NCBI GenBank assembly: GCA_964454445.1 | Contig: CAYVTD010000021.1 | Coordinates: forward strand, 1 to 53,771 | Length of the DNA stretch: 53,771 nucleotides | Source: CAYVTD01 sp964454445 | Lineage (GTDB): Bacteria > Bacteroidota > Ignavibacteria > Kapaibacteriales > UBA2268 | Direction: 5' to 3' | In this document: one piece after another, positions 34,998 through 43,576 of the stretch | Layout: each line of letters begins with the position of its first letter | How positions within the stretch are numbered: position 1 is the stretch's first letter | Notes under the pieces: generated by a model | Seen by the model: only the letters and a program-made list of their open reading frames with translations | Databases searched by the model: none | Told to the model about the DNA's origin: nothing | Position numbers and translations under genes: made by a program

Positions 34998-36143
34998 ATG
35001 GGCAAAAAAGATGAAAATGAGGTATTATTTGATTTAATTAACAATGATAATGAAGCAACTCTTGTTTTTCATGCTCCTCTTACAATAAGCAACGCCCCAA
35101 ATTATGATTTTCGACTTGATATAGAGAAATCATTTTCAAATATTGAATTAATAAATCTCGATTTTTCGAACATTAATCAATACGATTCCTATTTTGTGCT
35201 ATTAGTGCAAAACTTCAGGCGCTTTACCTTGGGAAATGGCTCAAATCTTAATTTGCTTGGGATGAAAAAGCCGATGGCTGATTATCTAAAAGCAATGGAG
35301 AAAAGCCAAACCGACGACAAAATACCCGCAAAAAAACATAATGCTTTAGTCGAATATATTACATATATCGGCAAGGAAGTGAAGAAAATTGTTTCAGATA
35401 CTCATAATTTTATTGAGTTTTCTGGCGAACTTTTTTTGAAATTCTTATATATTTTTTACAAGCCAAGCGCAATAAGATGGAAAGATTTTCCCTTCCATTT
35501 CACTCGTTCTGGAGTTGGTGCGGTGCCTATAGTCATTTTAATTGTTTTTCTCATCGGATTGATTTCCGGATATCAGGGAGCTATCCAATTATCAAGGTTT
35601 GGAGCCGATATTTACATAGCCGATCTTGTCGGCATAGCAATAACAAGGGAGCTCGGACCGCTGATGACCGCTATTCTTGTTGCAGGACGATCAGGCTCGG
35701 CTTTTGCAGCTGAGCTTGGTACAATGAAGGTTTCCGATGAGATTGATGCTTTGGAAACAATGGGTTTCGACAGTATGTCCTTTCATATCATCCCAAGAAT
35801 ACTTTCTGTTGTTGTAGCAATGCCTCTTTTAACACTAATTACAGATTTAGCGGGTATCTTTGGTGGCTTGGTTGCTGCTCTTGCTACATTGGATATTTCA
35901 TCGACTGCTTATATCAATCAACTCCAATTGGCAGTTTCTTATGCAGATATTGGCAGTGGTTTAATAAAAAGTGTCGTTTTTGGTTTCCTTGTGGCAGCTA
36001 TTGGCTGCTTCCGCGGAATGCAGGTGCGTGGCGGCGCCGAAAGCGTCGGTAAATATACAACAGCATCCGTTGTAACGGGAGTATTTCTTATAATCCTTGC
36101 AGACGCAGTTTTTACTTTTGTTTTTCAGGTTATTGGCGTTTAA
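34998..36143 (+). CDS. mlaE: MlaE-type ABC permease with N-terminal STAS domain
   Basis: A 381-residue protein. The first ~105 residues form a STAS-like domain (LVFHAPLTISNAP, INLDFSNINQYDSYFVLLVQ), equivalent to a fused MlaB. About 170-380 is the MlaE permease (PF02405), with VGIAITRELGPLMTAILVAG and AAELGTMKVSDEIDALETMG, the helix that docks on the ATPase. It forms the inner-membrane channel of a phospholipid transporter with MlaF and MlaD. AAGGA precedes the ATG at 34998; the ATG at 34993 is out of frame. The stop codon shares its last base with the mlaF start. MlaB-MlaE fusion is known in other phyla. Confidence 0.92.
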   Translation: MGKKDENEVLFDLINNDNEATLVFHAPLTISNAPNYDFRLDIEKSFSNIELINLDFSNINQYDSYFVLLVQNFRRFTLGNGSNLNLLGMKKPMADYLKAMEKSQTDDKIPAKKHNALVEYITYIGKEVKKIVSDTHNFIEFSGELFLKFLYIFYKPSAIRWKDFPFHFTRSGVGAVPIVILIVFLIGLISGYQGAIQLSRFGADIYIADLVGIAITRELGPLMTAILVAGRSGSAFAAELGTMKVSDEIDALETMGFDSMSFHIIPRILSVVVAMPLLTLITDLAGIFGGLVAALATLDISSTAYINQLQLAVSYADIGSGLIKSVVFGFLVAAIGCFRGMQVRGGAESVGKYTTASVVTGVFLIILADAVFTFVFQVIGV

Positions 36144-36895
36144 TGCAAAAAAGAAAAATAATAGAAGTTAAAGATGTTACCATCAAATATGATGAAACAA
36201 CAATTTTAAAAAATGTGAGTTTCGACATCTACGAATCTGATATATTTCTCATTGTCGGAGGAAGCGGCTGCGGCAAGAGTTCGCTCTTGCGTCAAATAAT
36301 CGGACTGGAAGATCCTTATTCCGGTGAAATCATCATCGAAGGTGAAAATCTAACCACATCAAAAGGAGAAAAAAGAAAAGAGCTTATAAAAAAGCTTGGT
36401 GTTTTATTTCAATCAAGTGGCTTGTTCGCCTCGATGACTCTTGCTGAAAACATAAGTTTGCAACTCGAAACATATACGAAATTATCACAAAGCAGAATCC
36501 TTGAGTTAGTGCAATTAAAGCTTACAGCAGTCGGTTTAGATGGTTATGGCAGCTTTTTACCCTCTGAAATAAGCGGTGGAATGAAAAAAAGAGCGGCGCT
36601 CGCTCGTGCTATGGCTCTCGACCCTGATATTCTGTGTTTTGACGAGCCTTCTTCTGGATTAGATCCTATAACAGCCGATGCTATTGACAATTTGATTTTA
36701 GAAATAAATCGCTCGATGGGAACAACTATGGTCGTCGTTAGTCACGACATCGACAGCATTTTGAAAATTGCAACAAATATTATTATGCTGGACAAAGAAA
36801 CTGCTGGTGTTGTAGCAAGCGGCTCACCAGAAGTATTAAAAAATGATAGTATCAATCAAAAAGTATATAATTTTTTTAACAGGATAGCTCAATGA
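36143..36895 (+). CDS. mlaF: MlaF-type ABC ATPase
   Basis: A 250-residue ABC ATPase. Walker A is GGSGCGKSS, the Q-loop lies in LFQSSGLFASMTLAENI, the signature is ISGGMKKRAALARAMALDP, Walker B is ILCFDEPSSGLDP, and the H-loop is VVVSHDI. The altered signature with SGGM(K/R)KR is typical of MlaF and Mce ATPases. It powers lipid movement through MlaE and the MCE protein. It begins on the last base of the mlaE stop codon and overlaps mlaD by 4 bases (ATGA), so the three are translationally coupled. Confidence 0.95.
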   Translation: MQKRKIIEVKDVTIKYDETTILKNVSFDIYESDIFLIVGGSGCGKSSLLRQIIGLEDPYSGEIIIEGENLTTSKGEKRKELIKKLGVLFQSSGLFASMTLAENISLQLETYTKLSQSRILELVQLKLTAVGLDGYGSFLPSEISGGMKKRAALARAMALDPDILCFDEPSSGLDPITADAIDNLILEINRSMGTTMVVVSHDIDSILKIATNIIMLDKETAGVVASGSPEVLKNDSINQKVYNFFNRIAQ

Positions 36896-37866
36896 ACAAG
36901 ATTCCGACCAGACGAGTATCAAGTCCGTTCTTCATCGGATTGTTTGTAATTTCTTCAACGCTGATAGCCATAGCTATAATTGTCTTTTTGGGTGCCTCGC
37001 AGCTTTTCAAGGAACGGACCTATTATTGCACCTATTTTGAAGGCTCGGTCGAAGGTCTCGATAAAGGATCGCCTGTGAAATATCTCGGTGTCCCTGCCGG
37101 CTCAATTCGAGATATTAGAATAGCAGAAGATGGAAAACTCGTTGAAATCATTATGCAGATAGATAGTAAAGTCGAAATAAGCGATAAACTTCGAGTGAAA
37201 AGCGAGCTTTCCGGCTTCGCTGGTGGCCGCTTTCTTCAATTATACTATCCTGAAAGTGGTGAAATGCTCGATAAATATCCCCATTTGAATTTCAAACCTG
37301 AGCTGCCACTTATTTTATCGGCGCCATCTGGCTTGGAAGAAATCGAAATCGCTATGAAAGAAGTGATGAACGACATGAGGCACTTCGAATTTGGAGCAAT
37401 TTCTGAAGATACAAAACAATTTTTACAAGCATCTACCAAGCTTTTCTCAAGCGATAGTATATATGTGATAATGTACAATTTAAAGGAAGCTACATCACGA
37501 TTAAACAATCTGCTTGCAGCTGCTGACACATCAAGTATTATAAAAAATCTTGAAATGACAAGCCACAACTTGCTAAACACTTCTCAAGAGCTAAGTACCT
37601 TTTCAGAAAACCTCAACAAAGAGCTTTACGCTATGGATTTACCCGGCAAAGTTGCTAATATTATCGATATTTATGATTCAACAATGTCAAATACAAATTT
37701 GGTGATTTCCAACGTGGGTATTCGCTCAGAAACTTTACTTTTTGGTTTGCACAAGTCTCTTGAAGAAATAAAAGCAACAAATCGCTTGTTAAGAAAGGCG
37801 GCGAGAGATTTGACAGATAGCCCCGGACAACTCCTTTTGTCGAAGCCGCCAAAGGAAGAGAAATAA
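36892..37866 (+). CDS. mlaD: MlaD-type MCE-domain protein
   Basis: A 324-residue protein with one N-terminal membrane helix (about 14-37) and a single MCE domain at about 42-125 (TYFEGSVEGLDKGSPVKYLGVPAGSI). A long helical, coiled region (130-310) follows, ending in a short Pro/Lys-rich tail. MCE domains assemble as hexameric rings that hold lipid. It should span from the inner membrane into the periplasm. The helical tail is longer than in E. coli MlaD (183 residues), closer to longer MCE proteins that build tubes or needles. No MlaA or MlaC gene is nearby, as in many FCB and plastid-like systems. Confidence 0.92.
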   Translation: MNKIPTRRVSSPFFIGLFVISSTLIAIAIIVFLGASQLFKERTYYCTYFEGSVEGLDKGSPVKYLGVPAGSIRDIRIAEDGKLVEIIMQIDSKVEISDKLRVKSELSGFAGGRFLQLYYPESGEMLDKYPHLNFKPELPLILSAPSGLEEIEIAMKEVMNDMRHFEFGAISEDTKQFLQASTKLFSSDSIYVIMYNLKEATSRLNNLLAAADTSSIIKNLEMTSHNLLNTSQELSTFSENLNKELYAMDLPGKVANIIDIYDSTMSNTNLVISNVGIRSETLLFGLHKSLEEIKATNRLLRKAARDLTDSPGQLLLSKPPKEEK

Positions 37867-37882
37867 ATTTTTACTATTTCGG

Positions 37883-37940
37883 GTTTCCACCCTACCCCAT
37901 TGCAAGCAAGTGGAGCTGGGGGAATACTAAAGATTTTTTA
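37883..37940 (+). terminator. imperfect stem-loop between convergent units
   Basis: TTCC.CCC on the left (from about 37885) pairs with GGGGGAA (37917-37923), with a bulge and a partly paired inner part. A T6 run (37934-37939) follows a few bases later. It lies 20 bases after mlaD and just before the end of the convergent anti-sigma-like gene. It probably ends the mla transcript. Confidence 0.4.
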
Positions 37941-37941
37941 A

Positions 37942-39213
37942 TTAAAAGCTAAAAGCGATGCCAAATGTAAAGCCAGCTCTGCTTGTGAAGAGCATTTCTG
38001 ATTCATTTTTGTAAATTAAGCCTGTAAACTCGCCGCCTATGAAGGCACCGAAGCCATTGCGTTGCAACCATTGCAAGCCAACTTGTGTTTTGCCTATACT
38101 GCCGGTAATTGCCCCGGAATCGAAGGCGCCACCAACAAGCAATTGGATATATGGCTGAGCTCCGAATAAAGTATGTATTTCATTGGCTTCATATCTTGCG
38201 CCTGCTGCAAAGCATAAAAGCATTGGATTTTGCGTAATTATATTGCCATTGCGGGAAAAACTCTGTGCAAAAGGTTCCTGGCTTAACTCCGCACCGAGAC
38301 GGAAATTATTGCTGATTTTGTAAAATCCACCTATGCTTAAGTTTGAGAATATTGTCGAGTTGGTTTCATCTGGCACATTCTGGAACGATTCAGCAGCGAT
38401 ACCACGAAGAATTAGCAAAACTTTGCCGTTTTTATCGCTAATCAACTGAAAACTGTTTGACAAAGGTGATTCAAACGTTCCTCCAGGATTTGTGATATAC
38501 GCTACTTTTGGTTTTTTTGTTAAGGGTAAAAAGCCGGCACCATTTGTTAAGTCAGTCGAAACAAATAATTCTAATTCTGGAGTATGGATTTGTTCTTCAT
38601 TAGGAAGTGCCGAAAGCGATAAATCTGTGTTATTATGTTGATTGCCTGTTATAGTTAAGTTAGCGGTATTCCCATTGTTTGAAAGAGTCTGCACTCTATT
38701 TTTATCAGTAAAATTGCTATTACCATCACTATTGTCTTTATTGACGATACTTATTTTACCAGAGGAGTTATTTTCATTTATATTAACTGTATTTTGTTTT
38801 TCTGATGAGTAAGAGACGGGAACATTTGTGTTGCTATATTTACCCAATATGTTTTCTTTAAAATAATCCGAATTAGTAAAAAGAATTGCAGTAAATAAGG
38901 AAGCTACCAAGGCTGATGCAACAGGAAGCCAAAAGCGGCGTAACAAGGGTGTTTTTACAATATTTCCTAAATAAGGAGGAGCAAACCCGAGACGTTGGAA
39001 AATGGCTTTGCCTGCTTCTGCTGGAGGCGTAAAGGCAATAATATCTTTCCTTACTGATTTGCGGATGGCAAGCAGCTCGTCGTATTCGCGACGAAGCTCT
39101 TCGTTTTGATGAAGTTCAGAAAACAACTCTGATTGTTGCGAACTGTCGAGTTCGCCGTCAACAAGCAGATTAAGCAATTCCGAAGGTGTTTCTTTGTATG
39201 GGTTCATAGTCAT
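37942..39213 (-). CDS. anti-sigma-like protein fused to an outer-membrane-barrel-like domain
   Basis: A 423-residue protein. Residues 1-75 look like an anti-sigma N-terminus (SELLNLLVDGELDSSQQ, ELRREYDELLAIRKSVRK) but lack the His/Cys zinc-binding motif of ZAS domains. One hydrophobic helix lies at about 93-113. A long Asn/Ser-rich stretch (120-215) follows, and then a beta-rich C-terminus (about 280-423) with alternating hydrophobic strands, ending SRAGFTFGIAFSF. The terminal Phe and strand pattern resemble an eight-stranded barrel domain. The topology would link cytoplasm, inner membrane and perhaps outer membrane. It starts 20 bases after the sigma factor stop. A FecR-like or sigma/anti-sigma role is inferred. 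Confidence 0.7.
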   Translation of the reverse strand: MTMNPYKETPSELLNLLVDGELDSSQQSELFSELHQNEELRREYDELLAIRKSVRKDIIAFTPPAEAGKAIFQRLGFAPPYLGNIVKTPLLRRFWLPVASALVASLFTAILFTNSDYFKENILGKYSNTNVPVSYSSEKQNTVNINENNSSGKISIVNKDNSDGNSNFTDKNRVQTLSNNGNTANLTITGNQHNNTDLSLSALPNEEQIHTPELELFVSTDLTNGAGFLPLTKKPKVAYITNPGGTFESPLSNSFQLISDKNGKVLLILRGIAAESFQNVPDETNSTIFSNLSIGGFYKISNNFRLGAELSQEPFAQSFSRNGNIITQNPMLLCFAAGARYEANEIHTLFGAQPYIQLLVGGAFDSGAITGSIGKTQVGLQWLQRNGFGAFIGGEFTGLIYKNESEMLFTSRAGFTFGIAFSF

Positions 39214-39233
39214 AAACCATTTATTATTATATA

Positions 39234-39806
39234 TTATTTTTCGTGTTTTATCAAATCAGCCATATAAGGCTGCAAAATTTCTCTTAGTTTCTGTTTAGCT
39301 CGATAGATTCTTATCTTCACAGTAGAAACTGTAGTATTAGTGATGTCGGCAATTTCCTGATAAGAAAAATCCTCATATTCCCGAAGTATAAAAACTTCCT
39401 TATAATCTGGTTGAAGCAGGTCGATCGCCATAGTAATCAAATTGAGCAATTCGTCGCTTTCTGCGCTGTGGTTAGGTTGATTAACTGCCATATAATCTTC
39501 GAAACTAACAACAGGCTTTTGTCCTCTTAACAAATTCAAGCAATGGTTACGGGCAATTGTCAGCAGAAAGCCGGGGACATTGGCCATTTCTCTATCTTGT
39601 TTTGCCGATTCAAAGAACTTAACGAAAACTTCCTGGAAAACATCTTGCGCCTCATTGGCATCATTTAAAAACCTTCGACAATAAGCAAACACACGTGAGG
39701 CATGCCTTGCATATAGCTCTGCAAAGGCTGATTCAGCACGTTTCTTTTCGCCCGAGAGCATAGAGAAAAGTTCTGTGTCGCTGTTTTGGCTGAAGTCATA
39801 CTTCAT
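39234..39806 (-). CDS. ECF-type RNA polymerase sigma factor
   Basis: A 190-residue sigma-70 factor with only regions 2 and 4. Region 2 is at about 24-90, with AYCRRFLNDANEAQDVFQEVF and core-binding and -10-recognition helices. Region 4 is at about 128-182, whose helix-turn-helix reads YQEIADITNTTVSTVKIRIY. ECF factors are released from a membrane anti-sigma factor in response to an envelope signal. The partner gene starts 20 bases downstream. The own promoter upstream (39807-39937) could be autoregulated, but I cannot see a shared ECF box. Confidence 0.93.
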   Translation of the reverse strand: MKYDFSQNSDTELFSMLSGEKKRAESAFAELYARHASRVFAYCRRFLNDANEAQDVFQEVFVKFFESAKQDREMANVPGFLLTIARNHCLNLLRGQKPVVSFEDYMAVNQPNHSAESDELLNLITMAIDLLQPDYKEVFILREYEDFSYQEIADITNTTVSTVKIRIYRAKQKLREILQPYMADLIKHEK

Positions 39807-39937
39807 TTATTTCAATCAAACTTTCGTAATTCGATATCGTTCTAATGCAATAACACATTAATTAGTTAAAAGTTACAAATATCAATTAATAAATTATTTT
39901 GAAATTGTTGTTATAGATGTGGCTTTATTAATGATCG

Positions 39938-41257
39938 TTAATCGACTATTGGTTCATAGCCAAGTTTTTTAATCCAAGTTTTTACTTTAGCGCAAGTAGC
40001 ACCCCGGTTGTTTGCCTTTTTCAAGTATTCGTTGAAATCGCTAGCTGCATCTGAGAAATTTTCATCAGAGCGAAACGCCATTCCTCTGTTTAAATATGCT
40101 TGAGCATAGTCGGGCTTTATTTCGATGGCAAGAGTATAATCTTCTTGAGCTCGACGATATAATTTCAGTTTCATAAACATATTACCTCTTCCGATGTAAG
40201 CCTGCACGAGTCTAGGGTTGAACGTAAGGGTGCGGGTATATTCCTTTATTGCCTCTTTGTGCTGATTCAGTCCAGACAGGGCATTAGCTCTGCCAAGCAA
40301 GGCAGCGGCGAGCTCTGGTTGGAGTTCGATTGCTTTGTCGTAGTCAAAAAGAGCGTCTGAATATTTTTTGAGGTAATAGTTGGCATTTCCACGGTTATAA
40401 TAGATATTTGCCGATTTCGAGCTTAAACTTATAGCTTTGTCATAGTCTTTTATTGCTTTATCGAACTCGCGTAACGCGAAATACGCAATGCCGCGATTGT
40501 TATAAAGGTCTGGTTCTGATGGATTAGCCGCTATAACCTTGTCGAAATCCAAAATTGCTTTTGCATATTGTTTCTTTAAGCTATAAATAAGTCCTCTATA
40601 ATTATAAGCTAAAACAGTATCAGCATTTATCTGAATGGCGTGGGTATAATCCTGAATGGCTCTATCGTATTTTTTTAAGGCACCATAAGCAATACCTCGT
40701 GAAATAAAGGCTCGCTCGTGTTGGGGATCTATGTCAATCACCCGCGAATAATCTTCGATAGCCTCATCGATTTGCTTTTGCTCGAAGAACGCGTTTCCAC
40801 GGTTTAAATAGGCATCTGCATAAGTAGGATTTATGTTCACCGTATTGGTAAAATCATTTATTGCATTTTTGAACTCTTTCAGCATATAATAGCAATAACC
40901 TCGTTTGTAGTGGGCATAAATAAAGCCAGGATTTAGTTCCAAAGCCTGAGAGAATTCATCGATTGAACGGCGATATTGTCGCATTGACATTAAAACCGAA
41001 CCTCGTTTAAAATACGCGAAAGAGAAACCAGGATTGAGCATAATAGCGTTGTTGAAATCTGCAAGCGCTTCTTTTAGTTTCTCCAATTCGATGTATGAAT
41101 TACCCCGTTTGAAATATCCAAACGCAAGACGTGGATTAACATCTACCGCCTTGGAAAAAAATTCGACTGCTTTTTGGTGGTTTTGTTGTTTGAACGCTTG
41201 GTCGCCTTTTTCCATCCATGATTCGGCACTTAAATTTTCTGGTTGTTGTCCTGGCAT
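39938..41257 (-). CDS. tetratricopeptide repeat protein
   Basis: A 439-residue protein made almost wholly of about twelve TPRs of 34 residues. Each has the pattern 'A...RG..Y..L..Y..AI.DF..AI.L.P', for example AYFKRGSVLMSMRQYRRSIDEF. It has no signal peptide, so it is probably cytoplasmic. TPRs form a curved superhelix that binds partner peptides; no catalytic domain is attached. It stands between the sigma-factor unit and the glycerophosphodiesterase on the same strand, with gaps of 131 and 114 bases. Its partner is unknown. Confidence 0.85.
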   Translation of the reverse strand: MPGQQPENLSAESWMEKGDQAFKQQNHQKAVEFFSKAVDVNPRLAFGYFKRGNSYIELEKLKEALADFNNAIMLNPGFSFAYFKRGSVLMSMRQYRRSIDEFSQALELNPGFIYAHYKRGYCYYMLKEFKNAINDFTNTVNINPTYADAYLNRGNAFFEQKQIDEAIEDYSRVIDIDPQHERAFISRGIAYGALKKYDRAIQDYTHAIQINADTVLAYNYRGLIYSLKKQYAKAILDFDKVIAANPSEPDLYNNRGIAYFALREFDKAIKDYDKAISLSSKSANIYYNRGNANYYLKKYSDALFDYDKAIELQPELAAALLGRANALSGLNQHKEAIKEYTRTLTFNPRLVQAYIGRGNMFMKLKLYRRAQEDYTLAIEIKPDYAQAYLNRGMAFRSDENFSDAASDFNEYLKKANNRGATCAKVKTWIKKLGYEPIVD

Positions 41258-41371
41258 AGTATTTTATCTTTATTGAAAACATTAATTAAAATTTTTCAAC
41301 ATACAATTTATTAAATTTTAGTATCATTAATTTATTCTTTTTAATAATTTAATGCAATAAAAAATGATTTA

Positions 41372-42139
41372 CTAAAAAGTCTCAAAATTTTTTAATAACC
41401 CAATAATCCTTTTTGGATAATTGGTACCTAAAGCAGTAACATCGTAGCAAATTGCTTTCTTAAAATCTTCTTCGGTATCCACCCCGTAAACACCCAGATA
41501 AATGTTAGTATAATAAACATCATTAGATATATCTTGGTTTAGTTCGTCGAGAGAGCAAATAAATCCGTCTGAGCCGGTATTTAAAATTATTTTTGACGGA
41601 GGACGCTCGTCTCCCGGTATTTTTATTGCCATTGTTAGCAATGAAGGATCGATTTGCTTAACTGATTTCAACAGGGAGTGATCGAAAGAAGCAAAAATTG
41701 TATGCTTTTCGTAATTGTGCGTTTTTACAATATCAATTATCCTGCGTAAGTTGTATTCGTCAAGAGAGCCAGAACTGCTTTTTATCTCCAAAGTGATATA
41801 TGACTTTCCTTTTACAAAACTGATAACTTCTTCGAGTGAAGGAATTTTCTCGCCGGCAAATTTCTCGCTAAACCAGGAGCCTGCGTCCGAGCTGCTAATT
41901 TTATGATTTCTAATGTCGGAAGCGTTTTCGGCAGCAACAGTTCTTCCAAAATCATCATCGTGAAAGGCGATGATGTTGCCGTTGTCCATTACTTGTATGT
42001 CAGTTTCAATCATCTTGGCGCCTGCGGCTATTGCCTCTCGAAAGGCAGCTATGGTATTCTCAGGGGCAGTGCCTGATGAGCCACGATGTGCAGCAACAAA
42101 GCGTTTGTTTTCTAGAACATATTCTAATAGTGGTTTCAT
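41372..42139 (-). CDS. glycerophosphodiester phosphodiesterase
   Basis: A 255-residue GDPD-family TIM barrel. The catalytic and metal-binding residues are in VAAHRGSSGTAPENT (His18, Arg19, Glu27), ETDIQVMDNGNIIAFHDDDF (Glu45, Asp47, His60), followed by LEIKS with the third acidic ligand. It hydrolyses glycerophosphodiesters such as glycerophosphoethanolamine to glycerol 3-phosphate and an alcohol. There is no signal peptide, so it acts in the cytoplasm, like UgpQ. The end is not followed by an obvious terminator. Confidence 0.92.
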   Translation of the reverse strand: MKPLLEYVLENKRFVAAHRGSSGTAPENTIAAFREAIAAGAKMIETDIQVMDNGNIIAFHDDDFGRTVAAENASDIRNHKISSSDAGSWFSEKFAGEKIPSLEEVISFVKGKSYITLEIKSSSGSLDEYNLRRIIDIVKTHNYEKHTIFASFDHSLLKSVKQIDPSLLTMAIKIPGDERPPSKIILNTGSDGFICSLDELNQDISNDVYYTNIYLGVYGVDTEEDFKKAICYDVTALGTNYPKRIIGLLKNFETF

Positions 42140-42323
42140 CTTGTGTCTTTTATTTTTTTTCTTATTTCGACAATTTTATTAAATAAGTATTTTAAAATAA
42201 GAAAAATTTTCTTATCATTAGGAGTTTTAAAATTGAAATTTTAAAAAAGTTTTTATTATTAAATAGATTTTAATAAAACCAAAGGAATTTGGGATTGGTT
42301 ACTTAACAAAAAGGAGTGTATTT

Positions 42324-42758
42324 ATGCCAGCAAGAACAAAAATCCAGGAAATTATGACCAAAGGTGTCTTTTCTGTACAAATCGACGACACACTTCGCAA
42401 AGCTGATGAGATAATCAAAACTGAGAATGTCAGGCATGTACCTGTATTGGAGGGAGAAAAATATATTGGAATGATTACAGAGCGCAGTATTATGGAATAT
42501 ACTTTGCGTCAGCTTTACGATTACCACGACCATAGCTTCGGTGAAGATGGCTACAGCAGGATAAGTGATTTTCAGGATATAATAACTAAACCTAAATATC
42601 TTGTTTATCCTGAAGATAGCATACAGAAGGCAGTCGAGCTTATGGGCAAACGCAAACTAGATTGCTTGCCTGTTGTCGATTGGCAGGGTAATCTTGTGGG
42701 TATTCTCACATCTGTCGATTTGATGATTTTCTTTTACAGGTGGCTCTCTGAACATTAG
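42324..42758 (+). CDS. CBS-pair domain protein
   Basis: A 144-residue protein consisting of two CBS domains, at about 8-65 (IMTKGVFSVQIDDTLRKADEI, VRHVPVLEGEKYIGMITER) and 85-143 (PKYLVYPEDSIQKAVELM, LDCLPVVDWQGNLVGILTS). CBS pairs bind adenine nucleotides and regulate partner proteins. No catalytic domain is attached. An excellent AAGGAG lies 9 bases before the ATG. Its 3' end meets convergent rpsU, with a shared stem-loop between them. Confidence 0.9.
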   Translation: MPARTKIQEIMTKGVFSVQIDDTLRKADEIIKTENVRHVPVLEGEKYIGMITERSIMEYTLRQLYDYHDHSFGEDGYSRISDFQDIITKPKYLVYPEDSIQKAVELMGKRKLDCLPVVDWQGNLVGILTSVDLMIFFYRWLSEH

Positions 42759-42777
42759 ACATTTATCAGTTCCAGGC

Positions 42778-42807
42778 AAAAAAAACCCGTTTTTTCAAAA
42801 CAGGTTT
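42778..42807 (-). terminator. rho-independent terminator of the CarD-like/rpsU operon
   Basis: AACC.GTTTT (42784-42794) pairs with AAAAC.GGTT (42797-42806). On the minus strand the stem is followed by eight T (A-run 42778-42785 on the plus strand), 53 bases after the rpsU stop. On the plus strand no T-run follows, so it serves the minus-strand operon. Confidence 0.75.
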
Positions 42808-42859
42808 CTAAACTATACTTGAAGAGATTGGCTAAATCTTTGAAAATATGTCCTTTTAT

Positions 42860-43054
42860 TTAGCTTTGCTCCATTGAAATACGATGTTGACGGCGTTGTG
42901 CCTTAAGGTTCGAGAGCCGCTTTTCGATTGATGGCTTCATAAATGCGGTTCTTTTTTTGAATTCTCTTAAAACGCCGCTTCTTTCATATTTTTTCTTGAA
43001 GCGTTTGATAGCGCGGTCTATAGATTCGTTGTTTTGTACTGTTACTCCTATCAA
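42860..43054 (-). CDS. rpsU: 30S ribosomal protein bS21
   Basis: A 64-residue bS21 starting IGVTVQNNESIDRAIKRFKK after the initiator, rich in Lys/Arg throughout, as usual. The initiation codon is TTG at 43054; no in-frame ATG or GTG lies upstream near it, and the protein N-terminus aligns with bS21 only from here. A strong AAAGGAG sits about 10 bases before the TTG. bS21 holds the 16S rRNA 3' end near the anti-Shine-Dalgarno. In Bacteroidia rpsU is known to keep a strong SD for autogenous control, so TTG plus strong SD may be regulatory here too. It is 27 bases downstream of the CarD/Tudor-like gene. Confidence 0.93.
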   Translation of the reverse strand: MIGVTVQNNESIDRAIKRFKKKYERSGVLREFKKRTAFMKPSIEKRLSNLKAQRRQHRISMEQS

Positions 43055-43081
43055 AGTGTAATCACTCCTTTCATTAATTGT
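43055..43081 (-). promoter_or_regulatory. strong Shine-Dalgarno with TTG start for rpsU
   Basis: On the minus strand the spacer reads AATGAAAGGAGTGATTACAC then TTTG. AAAGGAG is complementary to the anti-SD core and the next in-frame start is the TTG at 43054. An out-of-frame ATG and GTG overlap this SD and could compete for ribosomes. Confidence 0.6.
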
Positions 43082-43495
43082 TTATGAACTTACATAGTTT
43101 TCTATTAGTCTTTTTTCGCTGTTTTTCTCGAACTGTACCAATATGGATTTACCGCCTGTACTAGTCACTTCCTTAGCTCTTACAATGCCAACATCGTCCC
43201 ATACTTGATGAAAAATGACATCGCCGATCTGGTATTCTTCGCGGGGCGAGTACTTGCGAGCATCTTCGCGGGAGATATGTATAACTGCTTTTGCTTTGTC
43301 TGCCTCAGTTTCGATTGCATCGAGATTGACAAGCTGCGAGTGCCTGCTGCGAGTGCATCGTGCCCACTGTTGTCTTCCTTTGTTGGTCTCTATTGGCTCT
43401 CCTATTAATTCGTGCTTTGTTTCTTTCATAAGAAAAGGAGAATAAAGCGTGATATATTTTGCTCTGCGCGATCTTTTTCTGCCAGCTATAGCCAT
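43082..43495 (-). CDS. small basic protein with CarD/Tudor-like C-terminal domain
   Basis: A 137-residue protein. The first ~20 residues are basic (AIAGRKRSRRAKY). A middle part, WARCTRSRHSQLVNLDAI, contains a Cys and is unfamiliar to me. The last ~55 residues, YQIGDVIFHQVWDDVGIVRA to ILVQFEKNSEKRLIENYV, match the SH3/Tudor-like fold seen in CarD N-termini and the UvrD C-terminus ('GD.V.H..FG.G.V......V.F...G.K.L'), which binds RNA polymerase. It is the first gene of a two-gene operon with rpsU. A transcription- or ribosome-linked role is inferred. Confidence 0.65.
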   Translation of the reverse strand: MAIAGRKRSRRAKYITLYSPFLMKETKHELIGEPIETNKGRQQWARCTRSRHSQLVNLDAIETEADKAKAVIHISREDARKYSPREEYQIGDVIFHQVWDDVGIVRAKEVTSTGGKSILVQFEKNSEKRLIENYVSS

Positions 43496-43576
43496 AATTA
43501 AATTTTGTTTTTTTGGGAGAACTAATTTGTAAGTTACAAATATAAGGAAATTATGGCAAAATTCAAAATTTCATTT

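Noticed and set aside
39938..41257. Repeated periodic sequence that might be a CRISPR or satellite array
   Set aside because: The periodicity is at protein level (34-residue TPRs) with diverged DNA, and it is one open frame.
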